DNA of 64,000 nt from Muribaculaceae bacterium (GCA_023665425.1 JAMPDX010000001.1:950860-1014859), one strand, 5' to 3'. Shown: positions 55,773 to 63,955, counted from the first letter of the stretch. Made by a program: numbers and translations. Notes: generated by a model not told the origin, from the sequence alone.

Positions 55773-56534
55773 TTATCCTATCGCGCCGCTACGCAGTAGT
55801 GCCTCGGCATTTGCCAAATCGGTCGGTGTGTCTATACCAACCCCGCATATATCCGTCTGAGCTGTACGTATGGTCAGACCGGCCTGAAGCCAACGGAGCT
55901 GTTCGAGGCTCTCGGCCTTTTCCAGTGGGCTCACCGGTAGCTGTGTGATTTGACCAAGCACTTCGAGTCGATAAGCATAAATGCCTATATGGACAAAATA
56001 TGTATGTTTAGAGGCCCAGTATTCCGGCTCAACACCGCGCTGGTAGGGGAGGGGGAAACGAGAAAAGTACAAGGCGCGCCCATCATCAGCGATAACAGCC
56101 TTTACAAGTGATGGGTCTGCGAGTTTATCATAAGGAGTGTCAGATGCCAAAGGCCGTATCAAAGTAGCGATGTCGGTATCAGGGTATTGCTCAAATATCT
56201 GCATCAGAGCCTTCAGCTGCTCGGGATGGATAAAAGGCTCATCTCCCTGTACGTTAATTATAACATCAACATCAGAGGGCAGAGAGTCGGCAGCCTCATG
56301 CACCCTGTCAGTGCCGCACACATGGTCAGCACGGGTCATGACAGCTTTGCCACCGGCCTGACGCACACACTGCATGATGCGCTCATCGTCCGTGGCTACA
56401 AGGCCCTCCAAGCCGGCCTGTCGCACACGGCTCACTACTCTATTGATGACCTCCACACCACCGAGCTTCGCCAGTGGCTTGCCGGGAAATCGCGAGGAGG
56501 CCCATCGCGCCGGTATAATGACTGCAAACTTCAT
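55773..56534 (-). CDS. kdsB: 3-deoxy-manno-octulosonate cytidylyltransferase
   Basis: A 253-residue nucleotidyltransferase that activates KDO as CMP-KDO for lipopolysaccharide assembly. It begins MKFAVIIPARWASSRFPGKPLA, the family's nucleotide-binding loop, and has VINVQGDEPFIHPEQL. The ATG at 56534 is preferred over a TTG two codons earlier. It starts two bases after the stop of the upstream membrane protein gene, so the two are likely translationally coupled. Confidence 0.96.
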   Translation of the reverse strand: MKFAVIIPARWASSRFPGKPLAKLGGVEVINRVVSRVRQAGLEGLVATDDERIMQCVRQAGGKAVMTRADHVCGTDRVHEAADSLPSDVDVIINVQGDEPFIHPEQLKALMQIFEQYPDTDIATLIRPLASDTPYDKLADPSLVKAVIADDGRALYFSRFPLPYQRGVEPEYWASKHTYFVHIGIYAYRLEVLGQITQLPVSPLEKAESLEQLRWLQAGLTIRTAQTDICGVGIDTPTDLANAEALLRSGAIG

Positions 56535-56536
56535 AA

Positions 56537-57688
56537 TCAATTCTTATGGAAGGCATCCCGAAGCCATTTGGGCAGGATACTAATACCTATTATCAGATAT
56601 ATATAATATGAGATGACACGCCAGCATATCGCCATAAACAGAGCTAAGCCCACAGAGGGAATCAGGGACCCGTAAACCTCTGTAAACAGCCACTCGCTGA
56701 TGCCTGACCCACCGGGGGTGGGGCTCACTATTAGCAATACCCAAACGATGAACTGCCTCGCGAGGATGATCCATTGCTCCGGCAAACAGCCGGTGACGAA
56801 GGCCAAGAACAGTGCGTTAACTACCATATAACGCGAAAGCCACGAAATGACGGTGGCTCCGAACACTCTCAACCAGAACATAAACGGCTTGCGGCGAAGC
56901 ATGGCAGAGGTGGCCACTATATTGTCGCCCATAGCCTCAACTTTGGCCTTCCAGCGCCTCATGAAACGAATGGAAAAAAGGACTGAGAGCAGCTTGCGGA
57001 TGCCATGAGGATATATTATTATACCGGTAAACAGGAAGGATGTCCACAATACAATACCTCCATATATTACCCAAAAAGCCACCTCCAGACCCATGCCAAA
57101 GACATCGTTGCTCATGGTGAAAAGCTCCCCGACGGGAGTCAGCATCACAAACAAGGGGGCCATGACTACCAAATAGAGCTCGTCAAGAAACAAAGTGGTG
57201 AGCATTAAGGTAGTTGCCCTCCCTAACTCTATCCCCTCGCGGTTGAGGTATATCATGCCGAAGGAGCTGCCACCCACAGTAGAGGGAGTTACGGCGGAGG
57301 TAAATTCGCATAAAAAGTTTACACGGATAGCCTGACTCCACCTCAATTCTTTATCGGTGAGAAGCCGGAAGCGCCAACTCAACCCGAAATCACGGCCACA
57401 CATGAACAACCACCCGAGCAAAAGACACAATAGAACATGAGGAGTGAAATGAATATTGGCCCAAAGAGTGCCAAAATCGCTACTTTGAGCATCACGCCAA
57501 AACATCCACACCACAGCACCAATACCGATGACCACCGGTAGAAAAATCTTCCACAAGGAGAACTGCTTGCGAGCTGCCACATTTTCCTCAACAGTGATCG
57601 TCATGTTGTCAGTTCCACCCATATCGACCGGCTTAGTAGGTGTTAACTTCCCCTCATCACGTTGTTGTATGTCATTTACCTTTCTCAT
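56537..57688 (-). CDS. Flippase-like membrane protein (LPG synthase TM family)
   Basis: A membrane protein of up to 383 residues with about eight hydrophobic segments of the lysylphosphatidylglycerol-synthase transmembrane (UPF0104) family; FTSAVTPSTVGGSSFGMIYL and SPTPGGSGISEW are the typical loop motifs. These proteins are thought to move lipids. The annotated ATG at 57688 lies almost on the predicted transcription start, so translation may begin downstream at the in-frame ATG at 57622 or 57604. It is directly followed by kdsB, which suggests a role in envelope glycolipid synthesis. Confidence 0.85.
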   Translation of the reverse strand: MRKVNDIQQRDEGKLTPTKPVDMGGTDNMTITVEENVAARKQFSLWKIFLPVVIGIGAVVWMFWRDAQSSDFGTLWANIHFTPHVLLCLLLGWLFMCGRDFGLSWRFRLLTDKELRWSQAIRVNFLCEFTSAVTPSTVGGSSFGMIYLNREGIELGRATTLMLTTLFLDELYLVVMAPLFVMLTPVGELFTMSNDVFGMGLEVAFWVIYGGIVLWTSFLFTGIIIYPHGIRKLLSVLFSIRFMRRWKAKVEAMGDNIVATSAMLRRKPFMFWLRVFGATVISWLSRYMVVNALFLAFVTGCLPEQWIILARQFIVWVLLIVSPTPGGSGISEWLFTEVYGSLIPSVGLALFMAICWRVISYYIYLIIGISILPKWLRDAFHKN

Positions 57689-57695
57689 CCTGCTG

Positions 57696-57727
57696 CAAAA
57701 TTACTCCATTTTCCCGTCATTACCAAA
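57696..57727 (-). promoter_or_regulatory. Promoter of the flippase-like gene and kdsB
   Basis: Minus strand: TTTG (57724-57727), 20 bases, TAATTTTG (57696-57703). The -7 element ends 7 bases before the ATG at 57688. Confidence 0.8.
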
Positions 57728-57883
57728 TAATACCCTATGCAAGGGTAGCAAGTCGTGAGCTTTGACCTTCATACAGGCAGATGATACAGACGAATGCCGG
57801 TATAATATCAGGATGTTTATATATATGATTTATAGATACTTATAAAACCGGGTAAAAAAATAATCAAATTTTTAGGTCAAAAA

Positions 57884-57915
57884 TTTGGTCGTCTCGGCAA
57901 ATAGTACTAACTTTG
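57884..57915 (+). promoter_or_regulatory. Promoter of tRNA-Met
   Basis: TTTG (57884-57887), 20 bases, TAACTTTG (57908-57915). The tRNA begins 70 bases later. Confidence 0.8.
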
Positions 57916-57984
57916 CACTCGCAAAAGCGCGAGAAGCGTTGACATTTTATTCATACTACAAGGTTTTTTTCATATTATTTGTTT

Positions 57985-58058
57985 GGCGGGATAGCTCAGT
58001 TGGTTAGAGCGTCGGATTCATAACCCGGAGGTCTCGAGTTCAATTCTCGATCCCGCTA
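57985..58058 (+). tRNA. tRNA-Met (CAT)
   Basis: A 74-base cloverleaf: acceptor GGCGGGA / TCCCGCT with one G-T pair, T8 and A9, D-stem GCTC/GAGC, anticodon loop TTCATAA (CAT), T-arm with GTTCAATTC. The discriminator is A and the CCA end is not encoded. The first acceptor pair is not the C-A mismatch typical of initiator tRNA, so it is read as elongator Met, though CAT is also used by tRNA-Ile2. Confidence 0.92.
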
Positions 58059-58059
58059 C

Positions 58060-58092
58060 AAAAAGCTTGAGATGAAAATCTCAAGCTTTTTT
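58060..58092 (+). terminator. Terminator of tRNA-Met
   Basis: AAAAAGCTTGAGAT, loop GAAA, ATCTCAAGCTTTTTT: a perfect stem starting two bases after the tRNA, ending in six T. The stretch from here to tRNA-Lys (58093-58475) holds no gene. Confidence 0.9.
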
Positions 58093-58333
58093 GTATCTTC
58101 CATCCCCGAAAGTTCTTCCACCTCGATGAGAAGTAAGGAGGCAGCAAATGGTAGCGTTTAGTGAAAGATTTATCAGTAACTCCGTACAATATGCGAAAGC
58201 ATAGAGAGCCTATACACGGAGGAAAGCCAAAATAACGGCAAGATAACACATAAAATCAGCTATAACATAACAAGGCTATTTTACTATCAATCAATTAAAT
58301 AATACAGAATATGAAAAAATACGCCTAAATTTT

Positions 58334-58364
58334 TTTGTCAAATCAAAAAATCATCGTAACTTTG
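58334..58364 (+). promoter_or_regulatory. Promoter of tRNA-Lys
   Basis: TTTG (58334-58337), 19 bases, TAACTTTG (58357-58364). The leader before the tRNA is about 105 nt and holds two direct repeats. Confidence 0.8.
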
Positions 58365-58399
58365 CAGCGCAATTTCACGGAAGCGACAACTCAAATCAA

Positions 58400-58449
58400 T
58401 TGACATACATTGATAAGAAGATGTAAATAGGTCAGTTGACATACATTGA
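58400..58449. repeat. Two direct repeats upstream of tRNA-Lys
   Basis: TTGACATACATTGA occurs at 58400-58413 and 58436-58449, 36 bases apart. They lie in the leader between the promoter and tRNA-Lys, on the chromosomal side of the putative integration site. Confidence 0.75.
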
Positions 58450-58475
58450 GCTCCGCAACCGGAATTCAACATGAT

Positions 58476-58548
58476 GATTCGCTAGCTCAGCTGGTAGAGC
58501 ACAACACTTTTAATGTTGGGGTCCTGGGTTCGAGCCCCAGGCGGATCA
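58476..58548 (+). tRNA. tRNA-Lys (TTT)
   Basis: A 73-base cloverleaf: acceptor GATTCGC / GCGGATC with one wobble, D-stem GCTC/GAGC, anticodon loop CTTTTAA (TTT), T-arm GGGTTCGAGCCC. The discriminator is A and no CCA is encoded. An integrase gene follows 112 bases downstream in the same direction, so the 3' end is a probable attachment site. Confidence 0.95.
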
Positions 58549-58558
58549 CTAAAAATCA

Positions 58559-58589
58559 AGCAGTTAGATAAAAGTCTGACTGCTTTTTT
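58559..58589 (+). terminator. Terminator of tRNA-Lys
   Basis: AAGCAGT-T-AGA pairs with TCT-G-ACTGCTT (58559-58585), ending in a run of six T. It may belong to the host or to the inserted element. Confidence 0.8.
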
Positions 58590-58660
58590 CTTCTTATACA
58601 CCTCTATTTACAGCACAGTTTACAGTTTTCTGTAAACCGAGATGTAAACCGTAAACCAAA

Positions 58661-59863
58661 ATGAACGGAACAATCAAAGTGCTGTGTTACAAATCGAAAA
58701 TACTCAGCAACGGCGAGCATCCTCTGATGTTATGCGTCTGTAAAGACAACAAACGCAGATACCAAAGTCTTGGAATATCTGTAAGTGTGGAGCATTGGGA
58801 CTTCAAGAACAACTGCCCGAATGACAGATGTCCCAATCGTGAGCAAATCATAATCCTGATAAACGACAAAATCAATGAGATTCAGAGAATCGCATTAGAC
58901 AAGCGAATGTCAGGTAAGGACTACTCTGCTTCAACTCTGCTTGATTCAGCCAAACCGTCGGCTAATTCCAAAAAGACTGTCGGAGAATACTATCTCACCT
59001 ACATCTCCAACCTTAAAAAGGAGAATCGTGTGAGATATGCCGGAATGTACGAAATCTCCTACAACTCCTTTATAAAGTTCAACAAGCACCTCGATATTCC
59101 GTTTTCTGATATAGATGTTGCATGGCTCAAAAGATATGAAGCGTGGGGAAAGGCACAAAATCTGTCAGTAAGCACTATCAGTACACGAATCCGACACCTT
59201 AGAGCGGTGTTCAATCTCGCATTGTTGGAACACGCAATCAAGGAGGACTGCTACCCATTCCACGCCTACAAGGTCTCCAAACTCAACAAGGCGACTGCTA
59301 AACGAGCGTTGACAAAGGATGAGATTCACAGAGTAATGGCATTTCAGGGTAAAAGCCAAATGGAGAGACTTGCTATTGACATCTTTACATTCTCCTATCT
59401 GTGTGCCGGAATCAACTTTATAGATATGGCAAAACTGAAATACTCCAATATTCAGGACAATCAACTTATCTATAATCGTGAAAAGACCAAGAAACTGATC
59501 GTAGTGCCACTCCAAGAACAAGCAATGCGGATTATCGAAAAGTACAATGTTGGCAAATCGCAATATGTCTTTCCGATACTGTCAGGCTTCCATAAGTCAG
59601 AAATCCAAATCGCCAATAGGCTTCATAAGGTCTTGGCTAAAATCAACAAGCACCTAAAAGCGATTGGAGTTACGCTCAATCTGCCAATACCCCTGACAAC
59701 CTATGTGGCACGACATTCTTTTGCAACGGTGTTGAAACGTGCCGGAATCTCCACCTCAATAATCAGCGAATCTTTGGGGCATAGTTCAGAGCGAATCACC
59801 CAAGTCTATCTTGACAGTTTCGACAAAGCACAGATGAGTAATGCAATGAAAGCCTTACTCTAA
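58661..59863 (+). CDS. Tyrosine-type integrase
   Basis: A 400-residue site-specific recombinase of the Bacteroidetes phage/ICE integrase group. The N-terminal arm-binding part (about 1-95) is followed by a SAM-like core-binding domain (about 100-200) and the catalytic domain, where the conserved set is visible: arginine in FSYLCAGINFIDMAKLKYSNI region, TYVARHSFATVLKRAGIS (HxxR-type box), SESLGHSSERITQVYL, with the nucleophile tyrosine in the last. It starts 112 bases past tRNA-Lys and is read away from it, the usual position of an integrase at the attachment site. Confidence 0.93.
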   Translation: MNGTIKVLCYKSKILSNGEHPLMLCVCKDNKRRYQSLGISVSVEHWDFKNNCPNDRCPNREQIIILINDKINEIQRIALDKRMSGKDYSASTLLDSAKPSANSKKTVGEYYLTYISNLKKENRVRYAGMYEISYNSFIKFNKHLDIPFSDIDVAWLKRYEAWGKAQNLSVSTISTRIRHLRAVFNLALLEHAIKEDCYPFHAYKVSKLNKATAKRALTKDEIHRVMAFQGKSQMERLAIDIFTFSYLCAGINFIDMAKLKYSNIQDNQLIYNREKTKKLIVVPLQEQAMRIIEKYNVGKSQYVFPILSGFHKSEIQIANRLHKVLAKINKHLKAIGVTLNLPIPLTTYVARHSFATVLKRAGISTSIISESLGHSSERITQVYLDSFDKAQMSNAMKALL

Positions 59864-59870
59864 ACTCAGA

Positions 59871-59906
59871 AAATCCCGTCAGTCACAAAGATTGGCGGGA
59901 TTTTTC
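59871..59906 (+). terminator. Terminator of the integrase gene
   Basis: AAATCCCG (59871-59878) pairs with CGGGATTT (59896-59903), then T-rich sequence. It directly precedes the promoter of the next gene. Confidence 0.75.
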
Positions 59907-59937
59907 TTTCTGATATGCGTACCTTTTTGTAATTTTG
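59907..59937 (+). promoter_or_regulatory. Promoter of the unknown gene and helicase of the element
   Basis: TTTC (59907-59910, three of four match), 19 bases, TAATTTTG (59930-59937). The ATG at 59977 follows 40 bases later; this argues against an upstream start inside the -7 element. Confidence 0.7.
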
Positions 59938-59976
59938 CATTATATTAATATAAAAGAAGAAACGTACGCAGTAAAC

Positions 59977-60456
59977 ATGAGCGAAGATATTACATCTCCA
60001 AACAACCCATACAATAATGAAGCAGCTCTCAGAGAAGTTGTAAAAATGATGACGCGTGGCGAAAAATTAACGTTGAAATTCGTACTTGATGACTATGGCT
60101 ATGAATCAATTCAAGTTGAAAGTCCACGAGTTGAAAAATTCATCTTGCAATTATCAAATGACTTGTTCTCATTTCTATTCCAATATCTCTTAAAAGGGGA
60201 AATTACAAACCCAACACCATCAGCTAAGGATGGACTAATGCTATCTAAAGATTCGAATAGCAATGACTTTGCTGAAGATATTTTAAGAAGCATGATTTTA
60301 TTTGGAGAAGACTTTAGATATATGCACATAATTCCTGAAATAGCTGATACAGTTGATACTCTCACAGTGAATTTTGCATATCCGTTCGGGATAATTGTTT
60401 TTAGAATCAAACGTAGTCCTAAGATTATGGAAGTTCTTGAAAGTAAAGGTTTCTAA
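59977..60456 (+). CDS. Unknown protein of the integrated element
   Basis: A 159-residue soluble, acidic protein (MSEDITSPNNPYNNEAALREVV...). It contains a short helix near EVVKMMTRGEKLTLKFVLDD, a Phe-rich ILQLSNDLFSFLFQYLL and a beta-rich end (VDTLTVNFAYPFGIIVFRIK). I recognise no family. It ends 3 bases before the helicase gene, so the two are almost certainly one operon and may act together. Base composition is AT-rich like the rest of the element. Confidence 0.7.
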   Translation: MSEDITSPNNPYNNEAALREVVKMMTRGEKLTLKFVLDDYGYESIQVESPRVEKFILQLSNDLFSFLFQYLLKGEITNPTPSAKDGLMLSKDSNSNDFAEDILRSMILFGEDFRYMHIIPEIADTVDTLTVNFAYPFGIIVFRIKRSPKIMEVLESKGF

Positions 60457-60458
60457 AA

Positions 60459-61676
60459 ATGGATAAAAGAGAAATTCAGTTACAAAAAGGACAGTACCTC
60501 AGTGAAGTTTATCCCCTTATAGAGTCTAATATTATATTGAACAAAAGACTCTCAGGTGTTGGAGCAACCCATTGTGAGATAATTGCTCCTCGCAACTCTA
60601 TAATAGTAGTGCCGAATACTCCCATAATTGATTGCAAGGTTTCTAAACATCGACATTCTGACAATCTTTTTGGAGTAATGTCTTTAGTAACAGTCAGAGA
60701 TATTATTCAATATCTTAGTAAGACAGTCACTGCACGTAAGACAATAAAAATAATGGTTACTCCTGAGAGTTTCTATAAGGTTCGTCAAGCATTTGAAGAG
60801 CTTAATCTTAATATGTACGATTTATGTTTTCTTATGCTTGATGAGTGCCATAAGTTCATTACCGAAAGGGACTTCAGAAAGGATATTACATTGCCGTTTA
60901 ATTCATTCTTTAAATTCAAGAATAAAGCAATGGTGTCGGCAACTCCAATCATTCCAAGCGATCCGCGATTCGCAAAGCATAACTTTAGATTAGTAGAAGT
61001 AAAACCACAAGATTTCAAACGCTTTGAAATATTAATTATTCGAACCAATGATTTACGGCAGGCGTTTAAGGCTGAATACAGTTGGATGAATATTAAAAAA
61101 GGACGAGTACCTAAAAGCCCACAATGCATTTTTGTAAATAGCGCGGATATAATCGCTGATTTAATAGAGCAATCTAATCTTCATGAGATTAGTAGTATCT
61201 TTTGTTCTCCAAATAGTGCTTCTCGATTAAAGGGACGTGGATTCAGCAATGTGCATACTGAATGGAAAGAAGAATATCAGAATATCTTCATGTTCTTCAC
61301 GAGCCGTTTTTACACGGGTCTTGATATATACTTACCGACTAAGCCCAGAGTAATTTATATGTCTGATGCAATTAATGCTCAAAACACTTTGATGGACCCT
61401 TATACAGATATGGCGCAAGCTTGTGGTCGATTCAGGAATGGCATGGATAATATATTTCATTATGTTGTGTTCAATTCGGGAATCGAATATAAGACAGAGA
61501 CCGATATTGTCGATTACTTAAATGGCATACAAAAATCTTTTCATGCCCTATATGAAATTTATGAAAACTCCCAGTCCGAATCTGAAAAAAAGCTATCCTC
61601 ACATCCATTCAATCACTCCCATATAATGAGATATTCTTTGATGGGGAGGTTGATTATTTTCTCAAAGACAATTTGA
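60459..61676 (+). CDS. SF2 helicase-like protein, N-terminal part (zero frame)
   Basis: A 405-codon frame. Motif I is degenerate (LSGVGATHCEI, GxGAT with no Walker lysine), motif II is LMLDECHKF (DECH), motif III AMVSATPI, and motif VI DMAQACGRFRNG (QxxGRxxR). This is the core of a superfamily 2 helicase or translocase. From about residue 378 the sequence (LSSHPFNHSHIMRYSLMGRL) no longer looks like protein of the same kind, while the -1 frame does; the switch point is A_AAA_AAG at 61586-61592. The full product is probably about 630 residues, made by frameshift or broken in this strain. Confidence 0.8.
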   Translation: MDKREIQLQKGQYLSEVYPLIESNIILNKRLSGVGATHCEIIAPRNSIIVVPNTPIIDCKVSKHRHSDNLFGVMSLVTVRDIIQYLSKTVTARKTIKIMVTPESFYKVRQAFEELNLNMYDLCFLMLDECHKFITERDFRKDITLPFNSFFKFKNKAMVSATPIIPSDPRFAKHNFRLVEVKPQDFKRFEILIIRTNDLRQAFKAEYSWMNIKKGRVPKSPQCIFVNSADIIADLIEQSNLHEISSIFCSPNSASRLKGRGFSNVHTEWKEEYQNIFMFFTSRFYTGLDIYLPTKPRVIYMSDAINAQNTLMDPYTDMAQACGRFRNGMDNIFHYVVFNSGIEYKTETDIVDYLNGIQKSFHALYEIYENSQSESEKKLSSHPFNHSHIMRYSLMGRLIIFSKTI

Positions 61677-62350
61677 CAAATATGGAGTGGATGAAACAGA
61701 TTTACAAGGATTATATCACCCTGAAAAATGCCTATGGAGCGAGTGGTTACCTGCAGATTCCATTTGAAGAGCCACGCTTTTATTTTGTTGACAATAAATA
61801 CTTCAAGTGTAAGCAAAAAACGTCACATGTAGGATATAAGCGAAAACAACGGGAAGCTATTGTGGAGTCGTTAAAATATTTGTCCCCATATAGACACACA
61901 TTTGCCGTTCAGGACATAATCAATACCTTTAGAAACTATGATAAAACTATTGTAGAAGCGTTCTTTAAATTAAGTTATGACTTTATAATTCAATGCAATT
62001 ATAATATAAAACAAATAAAAGAAGAACTCCATAACCGCAAAAAAGAACAAGATAATTTGGATGCAGAATTCCTGAATGCTATTTATGACACGTTTGAGGT
62101 TGGTAAAACATACTCAAGAACTTTTGCAAAAGACAAACTTTGCAAAATATATCAGAAATTTGATGTCACTCCAACATCAACAATTACAGGACTGTCACTG
62201 AGGTGGCATTTTGAAATAGATGAAAAAGCTCGCATAGGTAACCAAAAAGCTGTCCGAATAATTGCGCGCAAAGTTCAAGGCATCGTAGATTATTTCAATG
62301 GAAACAAGCACAATGCCAAAGCAAAAACTATTGACAGTTTTGAAGAATAG
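61586..62350 (+). CDS. SF2 helicase-like protein, C-terminal part (-1 frame)
   Basis: Reading in the -1 frame from the A7 run gives KKAILTSIQSLPYNEIFFDG, then EVDYFLKDNLTNMEWMKQIY and about 200 further residues to a stop at 62350, 252 residues after the switch. Internal starts exist (TTG 61673, ATG 61682), but the coding-like sequence extends 27 codons upstream of them, back to the A-run, so this is not an independent gene. It has a Lys-rich coiled-coil-like segment (YNIKQIKEELHNRKKEQDNLD) and a C-terminal DNA-binding-like part (IGNQKAVRIIARKVQGIVDYF). Confidence 0.75.
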   Translation, partial: KKAILTSIQSLPYNEIFFDGEVDYFLKDNLTNMEWMKQIYKDYITLKNAYGASGYLQIPFEEPRFYFVDNKYFKCKQKTSHVGYKRKQREAIVESLKYLSPYRHTFAVQDIINTFRNYDKTIVEAFFKLSYDFIIQCNYNIKQIKEELHNRKKEQDNLDAEFLNAIYDTFEVGKTYSRTFAKDKLCKIYQKFDVTPTSTITGLSLRWHFEIDEKARIGNQKAVRIIARKVQGIVDYFNGNKHNAKAKTIDSFEE

Positions 62351-62359
62351 AGAATTTAA

Positions 62360-62398
62360 ATAGGGAGAACCGACAAATGCGGAACTCCCTATATTTTT
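62360..62398 (+). terminator. Terminator after the helicase gene
   Basis: ATAGGGAG (62360-62367) pairs with CTCCCTAT (62385-62392), then a T-run. It lies 10 bases past the stop at 62350. Confidence 0.75.
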
Positions 62399-62816
62399 AG
62401 ATAAACTCATAACCTCCTTTTCTGCTACCGTCAGGCATTGTAACCTTTGTTGGCTTTAACCTGATATATGGGGCACAGAACGAAGCGTTGGTTGAGGGAC
62501 GAGCCTTCGGATGGTGAAAGGCTTTTGATGTCAAAGGGTTAGGGGAGAGTGGGGGAGTCGTGCCGAAAAAACGAAGCGTTTACATTGGTTTAATTTTGGC
62601 TTACATTTCGGGGCTGTGGGTTTACATCAGGGGTGCGTCGGGTTTGCTTTAGGGAACGGTGAGTTTACGCGGTTGAGGCAGGTGGTTTGATGCGGTGGAA
62701 GAGGGTAGGGGAGTCGGCTTCGCGCCGATTTTTTTGTGCCGGTTCCGTTGATTTTGTTTCGCCAATATATTCCATATAACGGATATTTGGTATATTCGCG
62801 GAAAATTTCAGACGAT
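62399..62816. other. Gene-free G-rich stretch with a hairpin terminator
   Basis: About 420 bases without a credible frame. It contains a short TCGGC-TTCGC-GCCGA hairpin with seven T (62714-62735). The G-rich composition differs from the AT-rich operon to its left, hinting that different modules meet here. Confidence 0.5.
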
Positions 62817-63053
62817 ATGAGACAGCAGAAAGTGATACACGTTCACCTCAAAGGGAAGCGTAAGGACTACTATTTTGGGTCGATAGCGGCCATTTATACG
62901 GTTCTGACGGCTGAAATGGTCGGCGCTACCTATGATTATTTGCGTCACGCCGGGCTTTCGGGCGGTGGCACAGTTATAACTAAAACGGCTATAATAAAGC
63001 AATCTACGCTCATCACAGCCCCTCGTGGCGGCATGGATGGCGCAGATGATTGA
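62817..63053 (+). CDS. Small mobile-element protein of unknown function
   Basis: A 78-residue protein (MRQQKVIHVHLKGKRKDYYF...GSIAAIYTVLTAEMVGATYDYL). The pattern of a short beta hairpin with KDYYFGSIAAIY followed by helices recalls small proteins of Bacteroidetes phages and conjugative elements, but I cannot name the family. The open frame is longer, but the region before the ATG at 62817 reads through a T-rich terminator. A terminator follows at 63111-63136. Confidence 0.55.
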   Translation: MRQQKVIHVHLKGKRKDYYFGSIAAIYTVLTAEMVGATYDYLRHAGLSGGGTVITKTAIIKQSTLITAPRGGMDGADD

Positions 63054-63110
63054 ACGGCGTTATAATGCGGCTCTGACGGCCTTAAAACGGCATTCGGAGA
63101 AACCCTGTCG

Positions 63111-63136
63111 GGGGAGTCGGTCGGCTCCCCTATTTT
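63111..63136 (+). terminator. Terminator after the 78-residue gene
   Basis: GGGGAG (63111-63116) pairs with CTCCCC (63125-63130), followed by TATTTTTATG. Confidence 0.65.
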
Positions 63137-63164
63137 TATGCCCCAACGGGTCGATTTTTAGGGG

Positions 63165-63221
63165 TGGACATTCAGGTGGATATTCAAAGTGGATATTCAT
63201 TTTTCCGAAACTGGATATTCA
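63165..63221. repeat. Four iteron-like direct repeats
   Basis: TGGAYATTCA occurs at 63165-63174, 63177-63186, 63190-63199 and 63212-63221. The first has C at the fifth position and the others T. The spacing of starts is 12, 13 and 22 bases. They are followed by G- and C-runs and by a perfect short palindrome CCTTATT-A-AATAAGG (63338-63352). The rest of 63137-63493 has no gene. Confidence 0.85.
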
Positions 63222-63493
63222 GGTTTAGGGTTTTTGCGAGCATCCTTAGGAAGGGGGGGTAATAACCATGATTTCAAAATGCACCCCCAAAAACGGCATT
63301 TCACATCGAAGCAAAAACAAACCCTTTGCGAAATTGCACCTTATTAAATAAGGGAGGGACAGAGAATTATCGGGAAAACCGACCCCGATTAAGGGGGTAA
63401 CACCCCGGGAGAGGGCGACACGAGGGAGAATCAGGGTACCCTTGGTAACCGCTTGGTTTCAGTTGGGGCAGATGCCGGTGCGCTCCCATAGGG

Positions 63494-63898
63494 CTATAAA
63501 TCGAGGGTCGAGGGCGACATCTCTCTTGGGGCAGTTGCGAAGGACTCCGAGGAAACGTTTTTTTCGCGTTCAAGATGCGCGATGCGCTCCTTGAGTCTCC
63601 CAATCTCCTCTGCTTGTTTAATCGCTCTGTCTAAGAGCTTGTCATCATCGTTTTTCTCCTTTATGATCTCGTATCTGGTATCAATGAGGTCTTTGTGCCC
63701 TCGTCCTGTAATAAGCCAGTCTATATTGATGTGTTCACAAAATGAAAACACAAGGGGTAGATCTATTGAGTTGCGGTTTTTCCAATTAGACAAGGTGGCC
63801 TTCTTGATTCCGAGTTTGTCAGCCAATTCAGTATCAGTACTCGCAGATAGAGCCTCTTTTAGTCGCTCCAGAATCTCTGTTGACGAAAAAGTTTTCAT
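63494..63898 (-). CDS. CI-like phage repressor
   Basis: A 134-residue transcriptional regulator of the phage CI repressor type, lacking the C-terminal peptidase. The HTH domain occupies about 1-65 (STEILERLKEALSASTDTELADKLGIKKATLSNWKNRNSI, with SFCEHINIDWLITGRG completing the CI-type fold), followed by a coiled coil (DDKLLDRAIKQAEEIGRLKERIAHLEREK) likely for dimerisation. It is divergent from a strong promoter facing the right edge, the usual lysogeny switch arrangement. Confidence 0.85.
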   Translation of the reverse strand: MKTFSSTEILERLKEALSASTDTELADKLGIKKATLSNWKNRNSIDLPLVFSFCEHINIDWLITGRGHKDLIDTRYEIIKEKNDDDKLLDRAIKQAEEIGRLKERIAHLEREKNVSSESFATAPREMSPSTLDL

Positions 63899-63955
63899 TT
63901 TGTGAATTATTTTTGCCCGATAATTTTGTAGTTTACAAAATGTGTACTATCTTTG
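63899..63955 (+). promoter_or_regulatory. Rightward promoter and operator next to the repressor gene
   Basis: TTTG (63925-63928), 19 bases, TATCTTTG (63948-63955). The overlapping TAATTTTG (63921-63928) with TTTG at 63899-63902 may give a second, weaker promoter with an 18-base spacer. Between the -33 and -7 elements lies the palindrome TAGTTTACAAAATGTGTACTA (as half sites TAGTnnACA and TGTnnACTA, 63929-63949), a good candidate repressor operator. GTTCC-aaga-GGAAC (63962-63975) follows. The gene driven is beyond the window. Confidence 0.65.

Noticed and set aside
61673..62350. Independent gene starting at TTG 61673 or ATG 61682
   Set aside because: Coding-like sequence in the same frame extends 27 codons upstream to the seven-A run, so this is the continuation of the helicase.
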